From the NCBI GenBank assembly GCA_016630905.1, contig WBMQ01000003.1:1550001-1614000 (forward strand): 64,000 bases of DNA, given 5' to 3'. The DNA comes from Capillidium heterosporum (Eukaryota; Entomophthoromycota; Entomophthoromycetes; Entomophthorales; Capillidiaceae). The position numbers and the translations under genes were made by a program. Below the pieces are notes generated by a model. The model did no database searches and was not told where the DNA came from. It was given only the letters and a program-made list of their open reading frames with translations. Of this stretch, positions 34,216-47,488 are shown in pieces. Position 1 is the first letter of the stretch; each line of letters starts with the position of its first letter.

Positions 34216-37200
34216 ATAAAACTAAACTTTAAACTCTAATAAACCGAAAAATACTTGTTAGTATTAACTAGATGAAGCTGTATTTAGAAACTATAAATAT
34301 GTATTGGTACCTTTTGTTTGTAACGAAAGTCAACACTGTCTAAAAAGCAACCGATTTTGAGCATTCCAACTTTTAGTTCAACGGAGAATTGCTTTAAGCT
34401 GCTTATTATGGACAATTTGTAAATAGATTGTAGCCAATGAAATGGTCCAAGGTTTAGTAAAATCATCTAGAGTTTTGTGAAGATTCTATGGTGGCTTTGG
34501 CTTCAAGTGGTCTAATTGGAAACATCTAGAGATTGGTTGTAAGAAACCGCATATGAAAATTGATTAAGCCATCAGGAGCAGTGTAGTTTGAACAATTTGT
34601 AGGTTTATGTTATATACACATAGGATTGCGATGGAGTCTGACATTGAACTTGTAGTTTATTGAAATATAATCAATAAGGATGAGGCTACTATATACCTCA
34701 ACAAAGAATTAACTTCAACTGGCATAAATACCATTAGCTATAGTCTATATTTTACCATTTGTTACTTGAATCCAGTAAATTTAGCAAATGTACTCCGAAG
34801 ATCAAATTCAAATGGTTGATAGAAATAAACATTATACATCACAAATAATTTAAAAATAGGCTTGGAAAGTTTATACCCTACATTTCAATAGGTCAATAGA
34901 TGTTCATCAGTACTTCTTTAGCTTTGTATTTATGTAGAGTTTTTCAAAACTGTCCATGTCAAATTCTACTGCAAATACTCTTATATTTTTAAATCTTGAA
35001 TCTCTTTATACTCTGTGCTATAATTAATTGGTAGTTTGTACAACTTTCTTTTTGAATTGCTATTAAAAAACTAGCTAGCATTTCAAATTTACGTAATTTA
35101 TAGTAAACTGTTTGTGAACAAAACTAGTAACTCCAATAAAGTGCCCAAAAATAGCGACAACTATCTAATTTTTGATATTGTATTTTATCAAAGGATTTAT
35201 GTCCAACATTTTAATCTTAGCTTTCTAAGGATGTAAGAATATGAACAAGAAAAAGTGAAAAGTCTGGTTGAAGTGTTTTTTGGTTTCGAATTCAAGTATC
35301 AATTTAACTTTTAAGTCCACCATACTAGCAACTTTGAAAGTTCTTTGTGAACTTGGAAGGAAATAAAGTTAATCGTTATACTGTTTGGTAGTTTTTGGAA
35401 TCTCATTCAGCTCCTTTGAGGATAAGGATGTAGTTTAATACCCAAAACCGACACCTATGCTACAAGTTAAATTTGATAAAACGGAGATATTTTTCATGGG
35501 TATCTTTTAAAATTTAGATTAATTTCATAAGTATAGTACAAACTCCAGATGGCAAGCTTAACGGCTTAGGTAATACTTTTTTGATTGCTGAAAATATTCA
35601 TTTCTACATATTATATTATATTTAAGCATACAATACTATATATTTTAGCAATTTAGATTCCAACTAAAGAATCTTTGAGGTGGAATTTGTGGCCTCCACA
35701 ACCGACTCAATCTACTAAATTAATTTTACTTATTTACGCTTCAAGCTATCACTCTTTATAGTTTACGTGATTTGGCAAGAATTGGATAGATTGAAGGACC
35801 AGTCCTAAAGTTGCAGCTGTTTATCAAGCTATTTGGATTTGTAGTAACTCGCCTTCTTACTTTTTTCCTTTTATTGCTTCAAGTTAAAGTATTTCAATTG
35901 GATATCAAAAGAAGTGTCGTTTTAACTTTACACTCTTTATAATATTTATTAAAATAAGATAGTATAGGATAACAAATATATATATATTGAAATAGGGATA
36001 TGATGAATACAGCTATATGCTATATTTGATTTCATTTTAGGCTCACACCTAATATACACTTACCATGTATCAATATATAGCTACAAGGTAGGATCCTGGA
36101 GGTAAAATCAAATTTTATATTACATTTCGAAATGCTTTATACTTGGTTCAATCTTTGTCTATCAACCTTATAAAATCCATAACTCAGCCTACGACATCCT
36201 TGACTTTCTCCTAAATTGCACTGCTGCCAATTCAACTTACCTTTACCCATCCTTATAGAATTTATAACCCACTTACAAGGCATCACTTTATTACATTACT
36301 CAATAGTTTTTAACTGAACGCTATTCACTGTCCTTCAATACTTTTCACCTACTTTCCACTTTTCCTTACATTTTATCAGTTAAAAATTGAGGAGCTCAAG
36401 TATTTCTAATTTTCCTATCCTAGCTTATTTATAGTCTACTGTTCTACGACATTATCCAATATGTATAGCAAAATTTGATCAAGTAAACTTTTTGAAGTGA
36501 AAGTGGAATATAAGCTTCATATCAAACTAAAATCGGTATCGAATTCCAATCTTTATTTGCATAGCTTTGATTACTATATGCTATTATTTGAAGTTTTAAG
36601 TTCGTTTGAAATCAAACTGCAGTTGTATTCTGTGTAGAAAAGGTAAACTTCACTCAAAGGTATGATGTATATCGAGTGATGCCCTACATTCTGTCCAATA
36701 GGTGATATGAAGCCATCCAAATATAAGCTTTGCAATTTGAATACGATCCAACATAATCCCTTCACTCAAAGGTTTAGCGTAAAGTCTGAATCTACTATAA
36801 ATGCCCTGTACATAGATATCTTATTTAACTTTAAAATGTATGCCATCATTCGATAAAGGCCAAAGTGCAGCCACTATAAAGACTTGCATCCTCTGAGGAT
36901 CTATATAAAATCATATTTTTAGCTTAAACATCTCGTTCAATCTAACCACACCCAAAATTTTAGTCAGTTTGCTAATTCAACTTCTATAACTTACCTAGCC
37001 ACGCCACTCAACCACTCGTACCAATTTAACCTTATTCCCAGCTACTACTCCGATAATCTAGCACCATCATCTTTCAAACTTTTTCAACATGTTGCTAACT
37101 TATCCAAGCTTTACACCAATAATCTTTAGGAATAACTACGGCACTTAGTCAAGCTAACTTGATCGAACAAGCAGAAATGCTAATTCTTGTCTAATGACCA

Positions 37201-37378
37201 GTAATTTCCCGCTAACCATGTAGGTGGATATGGAAAGCACCAATCGGAAATATACTTCGAATCGATGGTAACTAAACCTTGGATGATTTTTTTCACAACT
37301 GTTTGTTTCCACTATCTATGGTACCAATACTCAACTTTTAAATTGGCGACTTGAACTTCAGCTTTTTGTAGTACAGTT
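34216..37378. other. Long intergenic region before the receptor cluster
   Basis: About 3.2 kb with no supported gene. Very AT-rich, with short ORFs only. It marks the change from conserved genes to the receptor-rich region. No repeats shared with other parts of the window were recognised. Confidence 0.45.
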
Positions 37379-38569
37379 ATGAGCAATCAATCCCAACCCT
37401 TGTACGCGGTTATACCGATCTTCAATTATACGAGTATAGTGCTATCCATCCTATCACTAGTCCTGCTTATTTTACTATGTAACATACCAGCTTTATACAA
37501 GTCTAATTGATTTTATTAGTCTTCTTCAAAGGTAGGATCGTCAACCGAATAAGTTTGCGTATCCAAACAGCTATCGCCTTCATCGACATAGCCGTCCACT
37601 TGGCATCCTACCTATCAACTGGGCAGTCGGGTAACCTGTGCTCCTTCTACGCCTTCACTATATTTTTCGGTAGGCAGATCTACTGCTTTTTGAACATAGC
37701 TATCGCTTTGAACTTGCAATTGGTATTTCTACAGAACAAGAATTTTAACCCCAAGTGGGAGTACTTTTACTACATTGCACCCATTTTTTTGGCCCTCTGT
37801 CTATCGATCCCAACCTTAGGTACCATTTCCTATATTGTATGTCTAACATAATTAGCTCTAGGATTTTTTGGACCTAATAGAAACAATAGATGTTCCATAA
37901 TGGCCAGCAAGCAGTACTCGGAGGTAGTTGAGTTGATGATTTTCTCGATACCAGTAATTGTTACAGTTGCCTACTGTCTGGTGGTAGCCTTTCTCGTCAT
38001 TCTAAAGTTGAATATCAGTTTGAATGCTCTATCCCAATCTACCAACTTTTCGGAGGAAGATGACAATCCGTTTTCCGACCAGCAGGAGTTTATTAGGAAG
38101 CTTATATTTAGAATGTACTATTTGTTCAATATAATACTAATTTATATAGTTCCCTGTACCCGTTCTGTTGCTATGTCTCCATGATTGGTAAGACGGTGGA
38201 GACAATTGCTTATTTGGTTGATAGGCAAAACAACGTCGCTCTCAACGTCTGGCAGTCGTATGGAACAAGTAAAGTCAATTTGAAATCTCTATTAAGTTTT
38301 TATTTAGCTTTGGCTGGTACGTTGAATTTTTTTGCTTTGATGATGGATCCGACACTACACATCGCCATCCGAGAATGCTGGGACGACATAATAAAGAAGA
38401 TATCTACCAATCTTAATGAGGATAACTCTGTAAAAGAAGGTACCTTGTTGATGTTGGATATGTACTTATATTAATAGCTGAGCTTTTTGAGATCGAAGAT
38501 GGCCAATGCATTACCCAAGAACTTGTTACCGACGATACCAGCTTCCTCAACAAGACAAAGATACTTTGA
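37379..38569 (+). CDS. Seven-transmembrane receptor, paralog 1 (apparently intact)
   Basis: Member of a fungal 7TM (GPCR-like) family with eight loci in this window. Exon 1 (37379-37478) encodes a short N-terminus and TM1. Intron 1 ends at 37519. Exon 2 (37520-37819) has NRISLRIQ, TM2, Cys before TM3, LNLQLVFL, NPKWEYFY and TM4. A 36-nt intron with an in-frame stop (37820-37855) precedes ALGFFG and the extracellular-loop-2 Cys (RNNRCSIM). Later exons give TM5, the RKLIFRI loop, TM6 (MIGKTVETIAYLV), NVWQSYGT, TM7 (LAGTLNFFALMMDPTLH) and an acidic tail. An intron after NSVKE leads to AELFEIEDGQ and a stop at 38567-38569. The ligand is unknown. Confidence 0.75.
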
Positions 38570-39544
38570 AAGTCGAGCTACTCATTATATACTTACTATA
38601 CTAATAAATATAATTAATAATATGTACTCTTTATGTAAGTGTCTTTTAAAATTTAACTTATGAAGTATACAGTAGCTTATAAGTATGTATATATGGATTG
38701 TAAGTTTTTCTCATTTATAAACTCAAACTTTTGATTTGATACGATATTTCTTAACCTAACGACTAAATGTGATGGAGCAGCATTTTGCCTAATTCGCGAT
38801 AGTATGCCCTATACCTAAAGCCTATACACTGCCTTATCTAATGCTAGTTTGTAGGCTATAAAGGGAATTTTCTTAGTCCAGTACCTCATCTAGCCTTCAT
38901 ACTGGCAACATTCCAGTTTAGCTTCCAAAACCTCCATATCACTATATCAATCCGATACAAGAGAATGCTTTGGAATAAAAACAATTATAAACCAAATTGA
39001 ACTGCTACCTTAATACAGAGGCAATATATACTAGCATCTATTACTTGATAATCTTTTATACTTGCCGAAGTCCCAAATATCTGTACATATATAATTTAAA
39101 TATTATTACCATAAGTGCTGGTTTAGCATATATTTGATAAAAACTAAGCTACCTATATGATATTAGATAATGAATTGTCTTATCTTTCGATATAGTATAG
39201 TTTTTCTAGATTATTATTAAATTTTCATATAAAAATGATATAAAGCTATATGTGTTTGTGTATATTTTCAACAATTCAATATAAATTTTTGTTATTAAAA
39301 TATAAGAATACTTATACTAACAAACTTTTTACATAAATATAATAGTTAAAAGTTTTGATTAATTATAGTATATGGTTTTTATTATGTATACGTTTTAAGC
39401 TATAATATTCGAGCAAATTAATAATATATAGCTTTTTATAAAAAGGTTTATCAAACTAGACTGTGATAAAGATATGGAGGTAGTATAGTTTTGAAAGTCA
39501 TTACAAGTACAATCTAGTAAAAGTTTAATATAGTTATAGTATTT
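38570..39544. other. Intergenic
   Basis: Extremely AT-rich with TA-rich runs. No coding signal recognised. Confidence 0.4.
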
Positions 39545-40661
39545 TTATGCTTTTTAAATAGTCGTCACTATAATCCTGAGCTTCAGCTTTAATAGCTTGA
39601 GAAGCGTTGGCTTTATCAAAGGAAACTGTTATTGCCATTGCTAAAGCTTCTGTTTCAGAGGCTTCTATGGCACATCACTATAGCCAGTTAGATACTTGGA
39701 TCTATGATCAACGCTATGAAATTCAAAATCCTGGCCAATACTATAAATGTCGGTAATAATGTAGATGAGTATAATATTTATCTCCCGAGATTTCCAAACA
39801 TTGAGCAGGGTTGAAAGTACATCAGTTGTGATTTGGATGAGGTACTTGATAGTCTTTGCTATTATGACAAGGAAGCGACATATTGGATATATGGATCTAG
39901 ATAAATTCAGCTCAGTTTAATAACAAATGGATTGCATTCTATAAAGTAGCTTCTTGATGAAAGTATCCTATATCTCAAACGAGTTTTATTAGCCACCGTC
40001 AGTGAAGCTGATAGGTATGGCAATGGCACTCAAATTTCTATTCAACTTGATGACAACTAGTATGGCTATGATACTACAGTAGAGCACGGTAACTATCGCA
40101 ATCAAAGTAAAAATCAAAAGTTCCATAAATCGTAAATTAAACTTAACGAAGATAACTCATCTTCCAAACTTGTTGGCATTGTAGTACCCTAGAGTTGAGA
40201 TTGTTAGCATTATATTATAAAAAAATGCCGTAGTATAGGATCACAAGGCCTATGGCAATAAATAAAGGTATGCTATAGTAAAATTAGTTCAAATTTCACT
40301 TGAAGGCTTTGATTTAGAGGAAATTGAGTTACAAATGCAAAGTAATGGCAACATTCAAGAAAAAATAGACTTGTATTAAAAGCAAATATATATCATATAG
40401 AAGGAATGTGGGTTACCTGTGATTCCAGTCGAAAGGCTGGCGGCACTATGTAATATAATATCGGCCAAAGCTATACCAGCCTGAAATCGAGTACTGATAC
40501 GGTTAATCAAGCTTCGCTTGAAATAAACTGGAGATGATAGATATAGTTAGGTAGGTTCAATTACATAGGAAAAGTAATACTGCTAAGAAAAGTAAGTAGA
40601 GAACTATACTCAAGTTGAAATGCTTCATAATGGCTTAGAACAAGGAAATTAATTGGCCCAT
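39545..40661 (-). pseudogene. Decayed 7TM receptor, paralog 2
   Basis: Collinear with the intact receptors from ATG 40661 (MGQLISLF, compare MDQATPWF). It continues through KRSLINRISTRFQAGIALADIILHSAASLSTG to a tail region resembling the 3' end of the receptor at 54646. Stops and frame breaks occur within the first exon, in TM3-TM4 and later, so no full-length product is possible. Confidence 0.75.
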
Positions 40662-41298
40662 GGCTTCGGTAGTCGGATGTATAGTTAATTTTAGAGCGTT
40701 GGAATGAGCTGATGGAAGATCGAAGCTGGTTGCCTTTTTACCTAAATCTTCACTAAAGTTAAGTAGCTGACTATTATTTATATACTCTTTTCGGAGATAC
40801 TTTGCTAGTATGAAATAGAAGCTGTTGTAATACTTGAAGTTTGTATTTTGTGCTCTCTTAAATTATACTGGCTAGGGTCACCCCCTCTACAAGTGAGCTC
40901 TGGGTAATTTAGCTTTCCATCCCTGTGCTGTATTTGAGATCAAGCGAATTTCATTTCCAATATGCAAAATAAGCCACTTGTATAAAATTGCCCATTATTA
41001 TATTGGTTTGTGATGGCATAGCAACCTATTTGTACTTTTATATTTAAGTAGAACATCTGGGTTGAACAATATAGGTTGGTTGGCTTTCAAGAAGCTATAA
41101 AAGAAGATTGACTTTGTTTAAAATTTTTGGCTTGAGATAAATAAGTAATTTTAAAATTGCTATATGTAAATGGTGGGATTTTAGCACATAAATAAGAAAT
41201 ATTAGCCCGTAGTTTCAACAAGATATTCTGACGGATAGGCTAGTTTGCTCTTATCCAAGTCATTGGAGGTGGGTAATCTAGTGGTTTCCATCAGTGGC
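40662..41298. other. Intergenic
   Basis: AT-rich 5' flank of the dead receptor. Nothing further recognised. Confidence 0.35.
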
Positions 41299-41505
41299 CT
41301 AGATAAGCCAGTACATTCTTTTTCTATACTCATGGCATCTATAGTAGTGGGATAGACAACTTGGGCAATTCATTTTCTTACATGAAGGCATCCTTAACAT
41401 ACTTTGACAGCATTTCACATCTGCCTTGCCTGGGTTTATCAATGAAAAGTTTTCGTCTGAGAGTATAACGTTTTGATTAACTCTAGATAAAAATAGCATT
41501 ACCAT
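41299..41505 (-). CDS. Possible small Cys-rich protein, doubtful
   Basis: A 68-codon ATG ORF preceded by a TATATATAAATA string just upstream of its start. It carries six cysteines (CC, C, C, C, C) in the second half, including CKKMNCPSC. No signal peptide, no known family and no neighbour support. It may be a chance ORF. Confidence 0.25.
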   Translation of the reverse strand: MVMLFLSRVNQNVILSDENFSLINPGKADVKCCQSMLRMPSCKKMNCPSCLSHYYRCHEYRKRMYWLI

Positions 41506-41906
41506 ATTTATATATATAAAAGCACCTTATTAATAAACCACTAAGGTACTAAGTGCCGGATCTCTAAAATAACTGATGTTAAATTCCATAAAGTACTTGT
41601 ATGAGCTAAAATATGCCGAATTCTAAAACTTTATTTATAGGTATGATATAGTAACATATATAATTGATATAATTGATATATTTAATATTAAAATTTAGGT
41701 ATAGTCAGTAAATATATATCTATGTATTTTACTGTTTGTTTGGAAATTTGGGAATTTTAACTACATAATTCAACTAAAACTATGGCTCTCATCCATTTGA
41801 AAATTTGCAAGTTTATATGAAATTTAAATAGTTACATAATGCATTTAAATTCTGTTTGATGTATTTTAGCATATATTATATATTGGGGCCTTTTATATAG
41901 ACTTAC

Positions 41907-42641
41907 TGTAACAACCCTGGTTGTTACAATTCCTAATCTAAGGTCATCGACCAATTTTCTTTGCACACTATACTATTTTCTTTCTCTTACCAATCTTCGA
42001 TTTTCTACTTTCCATTTATATCTAGTTTCGAACAGAAATCTGTTCTATTTATTAGATATTCTTGACAATTTCCCATATTCGTAATCTCGGCTATAAGTTA
42101 GGAACCCCAGCTATTACCAGCATAGCATTTTGATATCGGGATTCGGATATCCAGCAAGTATTGCCAAGATACCGAAAGGGTATTTAAACCCTTGGAATGC
42201 CATTGAAGGCTGGTATCTTGACAACGTTCCACCTCGCTATTTTAAATAGCTGTTACTCACCTCTTGATCTCAACCATCAACTATAGCTGTTGCGACAGCC
42301 TGATCTGTTTCCCTTGCCATAGCTGTCTCTGACAGCCTGATCTGTTTCCCCTGCCATAGCTGTCTCTGACAGCCTGATTCTGTTTCGTCTACGAATAAAG
42401 TATTGTTCCTGGTCAGCCTTTTAGTTGTTAGATCGTGCGAATATGTGGTTCAACTTCTATACCCTCTTAGCTCACTCCGTTCAAACTTTCTTCGCTTCCC
42501 TTTGGACTTACCTCCTTTGGGTGATTCATATTACCAATGCTGTGGTCGGCATTGGTTCTACTGTCCCAACCTCTCATGTCATACGCTCCCATTATGACAC
42601 CATCATTAGTTGGATTCAACGGCACCCCCTTGGACCTTACA
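41907..42641 (+). mobile_element. Solo LTR of the same retrotransposon family (fossil)
   Basis: About 735 bp beginning TGTAACAACC and ending GGACCTTACA, with matching TGTAA/TTACA ends. Flanking 5-mers CTTAC and TTTAC differ by one base, suggesting an eroded target-site duplication. It contains about three tandem copies of a ~39-bp unit at 42274-42390. No internal element sequence remains. Confidence 0.75.
42274..42390. repeat. ~39-bp tandem repeat, three units, within the solo LTR
   Basis: Repeated phrase with the core ATAGCTGTCTCTGACAGCC followed by TGATCTGTTTCCC. The LTR copy at 18368 shows only one such unit, so the triplication is specific to this copy or lineage. Confidence 0.7.
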
Positions 42642-44234
42642 TTTACCATTAACTAACTAGCATTTAGAACAAACTTTTAAAAAATTGTTGGTTTACACAG
42701 AAATGGATAGCTGACTCAGCTAAAAGAAACTTAACTTATATACTAGTTTTAATATATATGTTATAACGTTTTTTGGTTTGCAATATATATAAGTTTTAGC
42801 TACATGGCCACTTTATGTACTCTGGAAGGTAATAAATCCATCAGAATGAAAGTTATAAAAAATATTTTAGACTTGTTACTACATACTTTTATATTGTATA
42901 GTTATTATAATAAAATTCTATTAAAATGTACAATAAAAGAAATAAGTCATAGTTATGTGTATTAGTGTCCAATTGAAATTATAACGCAAATTTACAATTG
43001 AAGTATGCAATCCAAATTTTTAAAGGATGGTACCGTATTCAATGTATCCTTTCCTAAAAAGAATTTACATGAATAAGCAATATTTCCTCTAAAAGACGAG
43101 TATTGATGTTTAAGTGTTTTATATGTTAGTATATTAAAGTAAAATCAACACAATTAAATGTAAAGTTCTTCCTTGGAATACTCAAAAGTTTTCAAATAGC
43201 CTTATTAAATATACATATTGATTTTTCAAACAATGGACCATTTGCCAAGAAATTATACATACAAATTAAATAGAGTAGGTGCTTTTAACTAGCTTATTTC
43301 TTGTCGAAAGTTTATAAACTTACATATCTACATTTTTCTAAAAGCTTGATTTCTGATGGCAAATTAAAGAATAATTGAGCTATATAGTTGAAAATATGTA
43401 AGAGGGTACTAGGTATCGGTAATTTGACAAAGAAAGTCAATCATTTCTATTAGAGTCTACCAATATTACAACGTTTGTAAAGTTACGCGCCTTTAGGTCA
43501 TTTTAAAGTTTCTATACGTCGTAATCATTCATTGAGTAAATACAGCGCGGGTATGTATGCAAGTTGACTGAAACCAAATTCAGCAGACTATCATCTACTT
43601 ATAGAAGTATGTAAGTTAACTGAGGTCTATTCTATTTATCCAGACCATGCTTATTAAAGGTTGATCCTTGTAGATATAAATCTAGAATCGATCCTTTAAG
43701 TTCCAAATCAAAGTGCCATAGCTTCGATTTTAGCAAGCCACTAGCGGTTATTAAAAAGCCACATTGACTATGGCTCTTTACTCTCGCCATAAAAGTTAGC
43801 AAAAGTGAAAATTTAACTATGAAATATTGGTCAAATTGGACCTTAATACATCTGCAAAGGTCATTGGAAAAATATTCTCTAGCAAATCAACATCCTGGTC
43901 TGGCTTCAAATTTACGAGCTTTTCTATGAAAGTGAGAAAGCTGATCTAAAAATAAATTGTAAATGGGATTTCCAAGAAACAAATAATTTCTAATAAAGGA
44001 AGGCCATCCTAAACAATGCTAGCAAACCAAAATAATTTTCCATTAATTATTATTGGATAAATTAATAAGCTCAAAAATTAGTGAAAGAAAAGTGAATTTA
44101 TTAGTGAAGTAATGAATATTATAGGTGATGGATTGCAAAAATATGAATCCTCCTAGTCACAAGCCGAATGGTAAGCAGTACAAATGGCAAATGGATTAAT
44201 TCATACTAGATTCAGTGAAAAAGAGTGAATGTAG
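42642..44234. other. Intergenic
   Basis: 1.6 kb of AT-rich DNA without recognisable genes or RNA. Confidence 0.4.
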
Positions 44235-45487
44235 TTACCAGCTTAAAATACAATAAAATGTACGGCGCATTTTATATTTTGGAGTGGTTGTTAGGCCTTC
44301 ATATTTCTTGGAATTTTCCAACAATTCATTTCTTGTGATGTTAGGGTCCTCAATAGGAAAGTTTATATCGGATACGGAGTTAAGTTCCACTAAAAGGATT
44401 AGTTTGCATTTGAAATAAAATCTACTTTCATAGGTTTTGTTATTGGTGCTTTCTTAAAAGTCATACACTTGGCATCATCCATGTATTCCTTGAGAGAGGC
44501 ATGCGGAGTGGGATCGAGCATGAAGATAGTTAAGTTCAAGGTCTTTGTAAAAGCTATGAAGATTACAAACGGTGTAAATAAAGTATAATACTTGCCTCTC
44601 ATGATTCCTAGACATTAAGAGGCTTCGAGTATTCAAGAATTATTTGGAAGATAGCATATTCAACGGTCTTCTCGATCATGGTAATAAAGCAGCACAAAGG
44701 GTAAAGCAAACTAGGTAGTGTTAGAAATAGTACTGAAGTTAAATTTACACTTTAAGAACGAGTTTCCTCAAAAACAAATCGAACATCTCATTGTTTGCAA
44801 CTAGTCTGCTAGATGAGCGGTGGATATTGTCTAACAATTTCCAAGTCATACCGCAGCTTTATTATAGATATTATAGATATTATGGCTACAAAAAAGCAAT
44901 ATATGGCCGTGGTGATTACATATATATTAAATATATGAAATTCCACCAGTGCAAAGTTTTCTTTGAGTATTATATTTCATCCACCTAATTTGTTGGAGCT
45001 ATAATATCCTAAAACTAAAATAATTAAAAGTATACTAAATTTTAAGTTACTTTAAGTTAAAACAAAATGACCTATCAGAACGAATGCAATAATCCCCAAA
45101 TAGAAATATTCCTACTTCAAGTTGAAGTCCTTCTTATAAATGAAAGCCAGATGCAGGTTCAAGGAGATGGAAATGCTCAAAAAGTAGTAGATATATCTCG
45201 ATAAGTAGATGCAAAAGGAATAGAACGAATAGAAGTCACTTGTGGTATTAATTGAAAGGTCGGTGTCATCGTGGAATATAAGGTCGGTCAAAACTATACC
45301 AGCTTGAAATCGAAAGCTGAGTCGATTAACTAGGTTTCGCCTGAAGCAAACCAAGGATGTTAGATTTGACTATAATAAGCAGTTTATATATACAGAGTAA
45401 CACTGTTAATAAGATAAGTGATGGCATAGTGGTCAGATTAGTGAAGTGGAATAAGACGGCGTGATGCTAAGGATCTTCATTGAACAT
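44235..45487 (-). pseudogene. Decayed 7TM receptor, paralog 3
   Basis: Collinear with the receptor at 50810-51998. The ATG at 45487 is followed after five codons by a stop where the family has Trp. Recognisable parts are RRNLVNRLSFRFQAGIVLTDLI, FYSFYSFCIYLSRYIYYFLSISISLNLHLAF, and a late part with LNLTIFMLDPTPHASLKEYMDD. The tail VELNSVSDINFPIEDPN resembles the twin receptors' VELNSPSDANISIESPN. Several breaks lie in between. Confidence 0.75.
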
Positions 45488-46447
45488 GCTGGATAGTGGT
45501 TTAATATGGATTTAGCTTTTGATAATAGATTTTAGATAGTGGCTTCACTATAAGAATTGGATGTTTGTTTTTGAATTCATATGTCAATCTTTAAACACAT
45601 ATTTTATCAGAAAAAGGAATCGTTATAGGTTTCATATTACAGGTTGGGATCTTGATCCGACTTGAGCTGGAAGCAGGTGTTTTAAAAACTACGCTAAGCT
45701 AACATCTAAAAGGGTTATTTATAGCCTAGTAGATCTATAAATTGTTTGAAAGCCTAGGTTAGATATACTTTATTAGAATATTTAACTGTAAATCAAACCG
45801 AAAAATATTTCTATGGCTTAATGTATCCGAGAAAAAATATTATACTAATTTACTAGCTGACAATTCCTTTGTTCTTAATACCTATCGTTTTTATTTATTT
45901 CAAAGTATGATCTGCGCTTAAAGTCGCCTGGTCATATATATGGATAACTTTTGTAAAGTCTGAGACGTTATATGGGCTTTTGACGGTTTGTAAATGATGT
46001 CTAGGGTTTTTATCTACAAAACTGTAATTTCAAATAGACATGTGTCTATTAAGTGGTTTCTGGCAATTTTTATTCATCTTCAATATATAATTTTATAAGA
46101 ATGCTTTCTTTGTCTAAAGTTTCCAAGATAATTGGAAGCAATTTAGCTAAACTACACTTTATCTTTTTATATATAAATTTGTTTCCTAAATCTGATAGAA
46201 CAGCTGTTAAAACAAAGAAATATCGGTAACTAGAGAACAAATAATTATGCATTCTATTATCAAACTAGGAGTGCAAGGAAAGGTACCCATAATTTACAAT
46301 ATAATTCTTTCAATGCTCCAAAAGGGTTATTTTTTACTATAAGATCGAGTCCTTGTAACACTTAAATTCAAAATGAAAATCTAGAAGTATATTTAATGAG
46401 CACCTACTTGTGAGAAAATAAGCTTAACTAGATCTATAAAATGCTTG
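45488..46447. other. Intergenic with duplicated receptor 5' flank
   Basis: The stretch around 45985-46060 resembles 52500-52575, upstream of another receptor (shared core ACAAAACTGTAATTT versus TAAAACTTTAATTT, then GACATGTG and TTAAG). The duplication units were therefore larger than the genes. A 60-codon ORF here has no motif. Confidence 0.4.
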
Positions 46448-46452
46448 CTTCA

Positions 46453-47483
46453 TGTAAGGTCCAGGGAGGTACCACTGGATCCAACTAATGATGGCATCAT
46501 ATTGCGGTCTAATGACGCGGTGAGTGAGGAAAGTGAAACTAACGCCCATAACTGCATTGGTAATGAAGGATTGAATTCTCCGGAGGGCAGGTCGGATAGC
46601 CAAGTAAAGGAAATACACCATAAGGAGCGCCCACACGATAGTAGTCACGTCCCAGTTCCAGGAGGGGATAGAGGGAACATATGAAGGCTTAGGTACGGAC
46701 TGGGGCTGGACTGGAGGGGACCTATCAGGTGAAGGTTGGGAAACAGCTGGTGCTACCGTATTAGGAGCAAAGGTAGGGTGGGCTGATAGGTTAACATTGG
46801 CTCGAGAGGGTTGATCGTAATAGTAATATTAATCGCCCAAAGGAGGTGAGATCCAAGGTTAGCAAGGATTGTTAACAGGTAATAAGAGGTAGAGAGGACA
46901 GGGGGATTAGACCACATAGGAACACTATGCTGAAACAGGGATATGAGTAAAGAGACAAGACTTTATTCAAAACTAAGAAGCGAAATCAGGCTATCGCAAC
47001 AGCTATGGCTAGGAAGTGGGGTAACAGCTATGAAATAACGAGGTGGAACATTGTCAAGATACTTGATTTGGGTAGCGATGAAAGGGGATTTAAATACTCC
47101 TTTGATACCTTAGCAGTAGTTATAATAGAGGGATTAGATTTCCATCCACAATTAACTACTCTATAAATTACTTAAGGTTTTGCTAAGTTTAGCCAGAAAA
47201 GTCCGTACTAATCCGAACTACTACTGGTGAGTTTACTATTGCCAAAACTTTAGTATCCAATGTTCTACTGCTAGTAGTGGAGATTCCTAGATAGTCATCG
47301 GAACTAAGAAAATAATAAAAGGTGAAAAAAATGTCTGATGTAGGATAGATTCGGAACTAAAATAGTTGTGAATTGCAGGTTGAAAATCAAAAGTTGATAA
47401 AAAGAAAATAGCAAGGAAGGAAGCAAATGAAGGAATAGGCCTATGATCTCATAGTAGGAATTGTAACGACCAGGGTTGTTACA
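46453..47483 (-). mobile_element. Solo LTR with intact target-site duplication (fossil)
   Basis: About 1031 bp, from TGTAAGGTCC to GGTTGTTACA. It is flanked by a perfect 5-bp duplication CTTCA (46448-46452 and 47484-47488), the signature of integrase-mediated insertion. It is the longest of three family members in the window, with about 300 bp of extra central sequence. No internal genes remain, so it formed by LTR-LTR recombination. Moderately old by its divergence from the other two. Confidence 0.85.
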
Positions 47484-47488
47484 CTTCA

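Noticed and set aside
42403-42652. Overlapping ORFs of 64-75 codons
   Set aside because: They lie inside a solo LTR and are by-products of its sequence.
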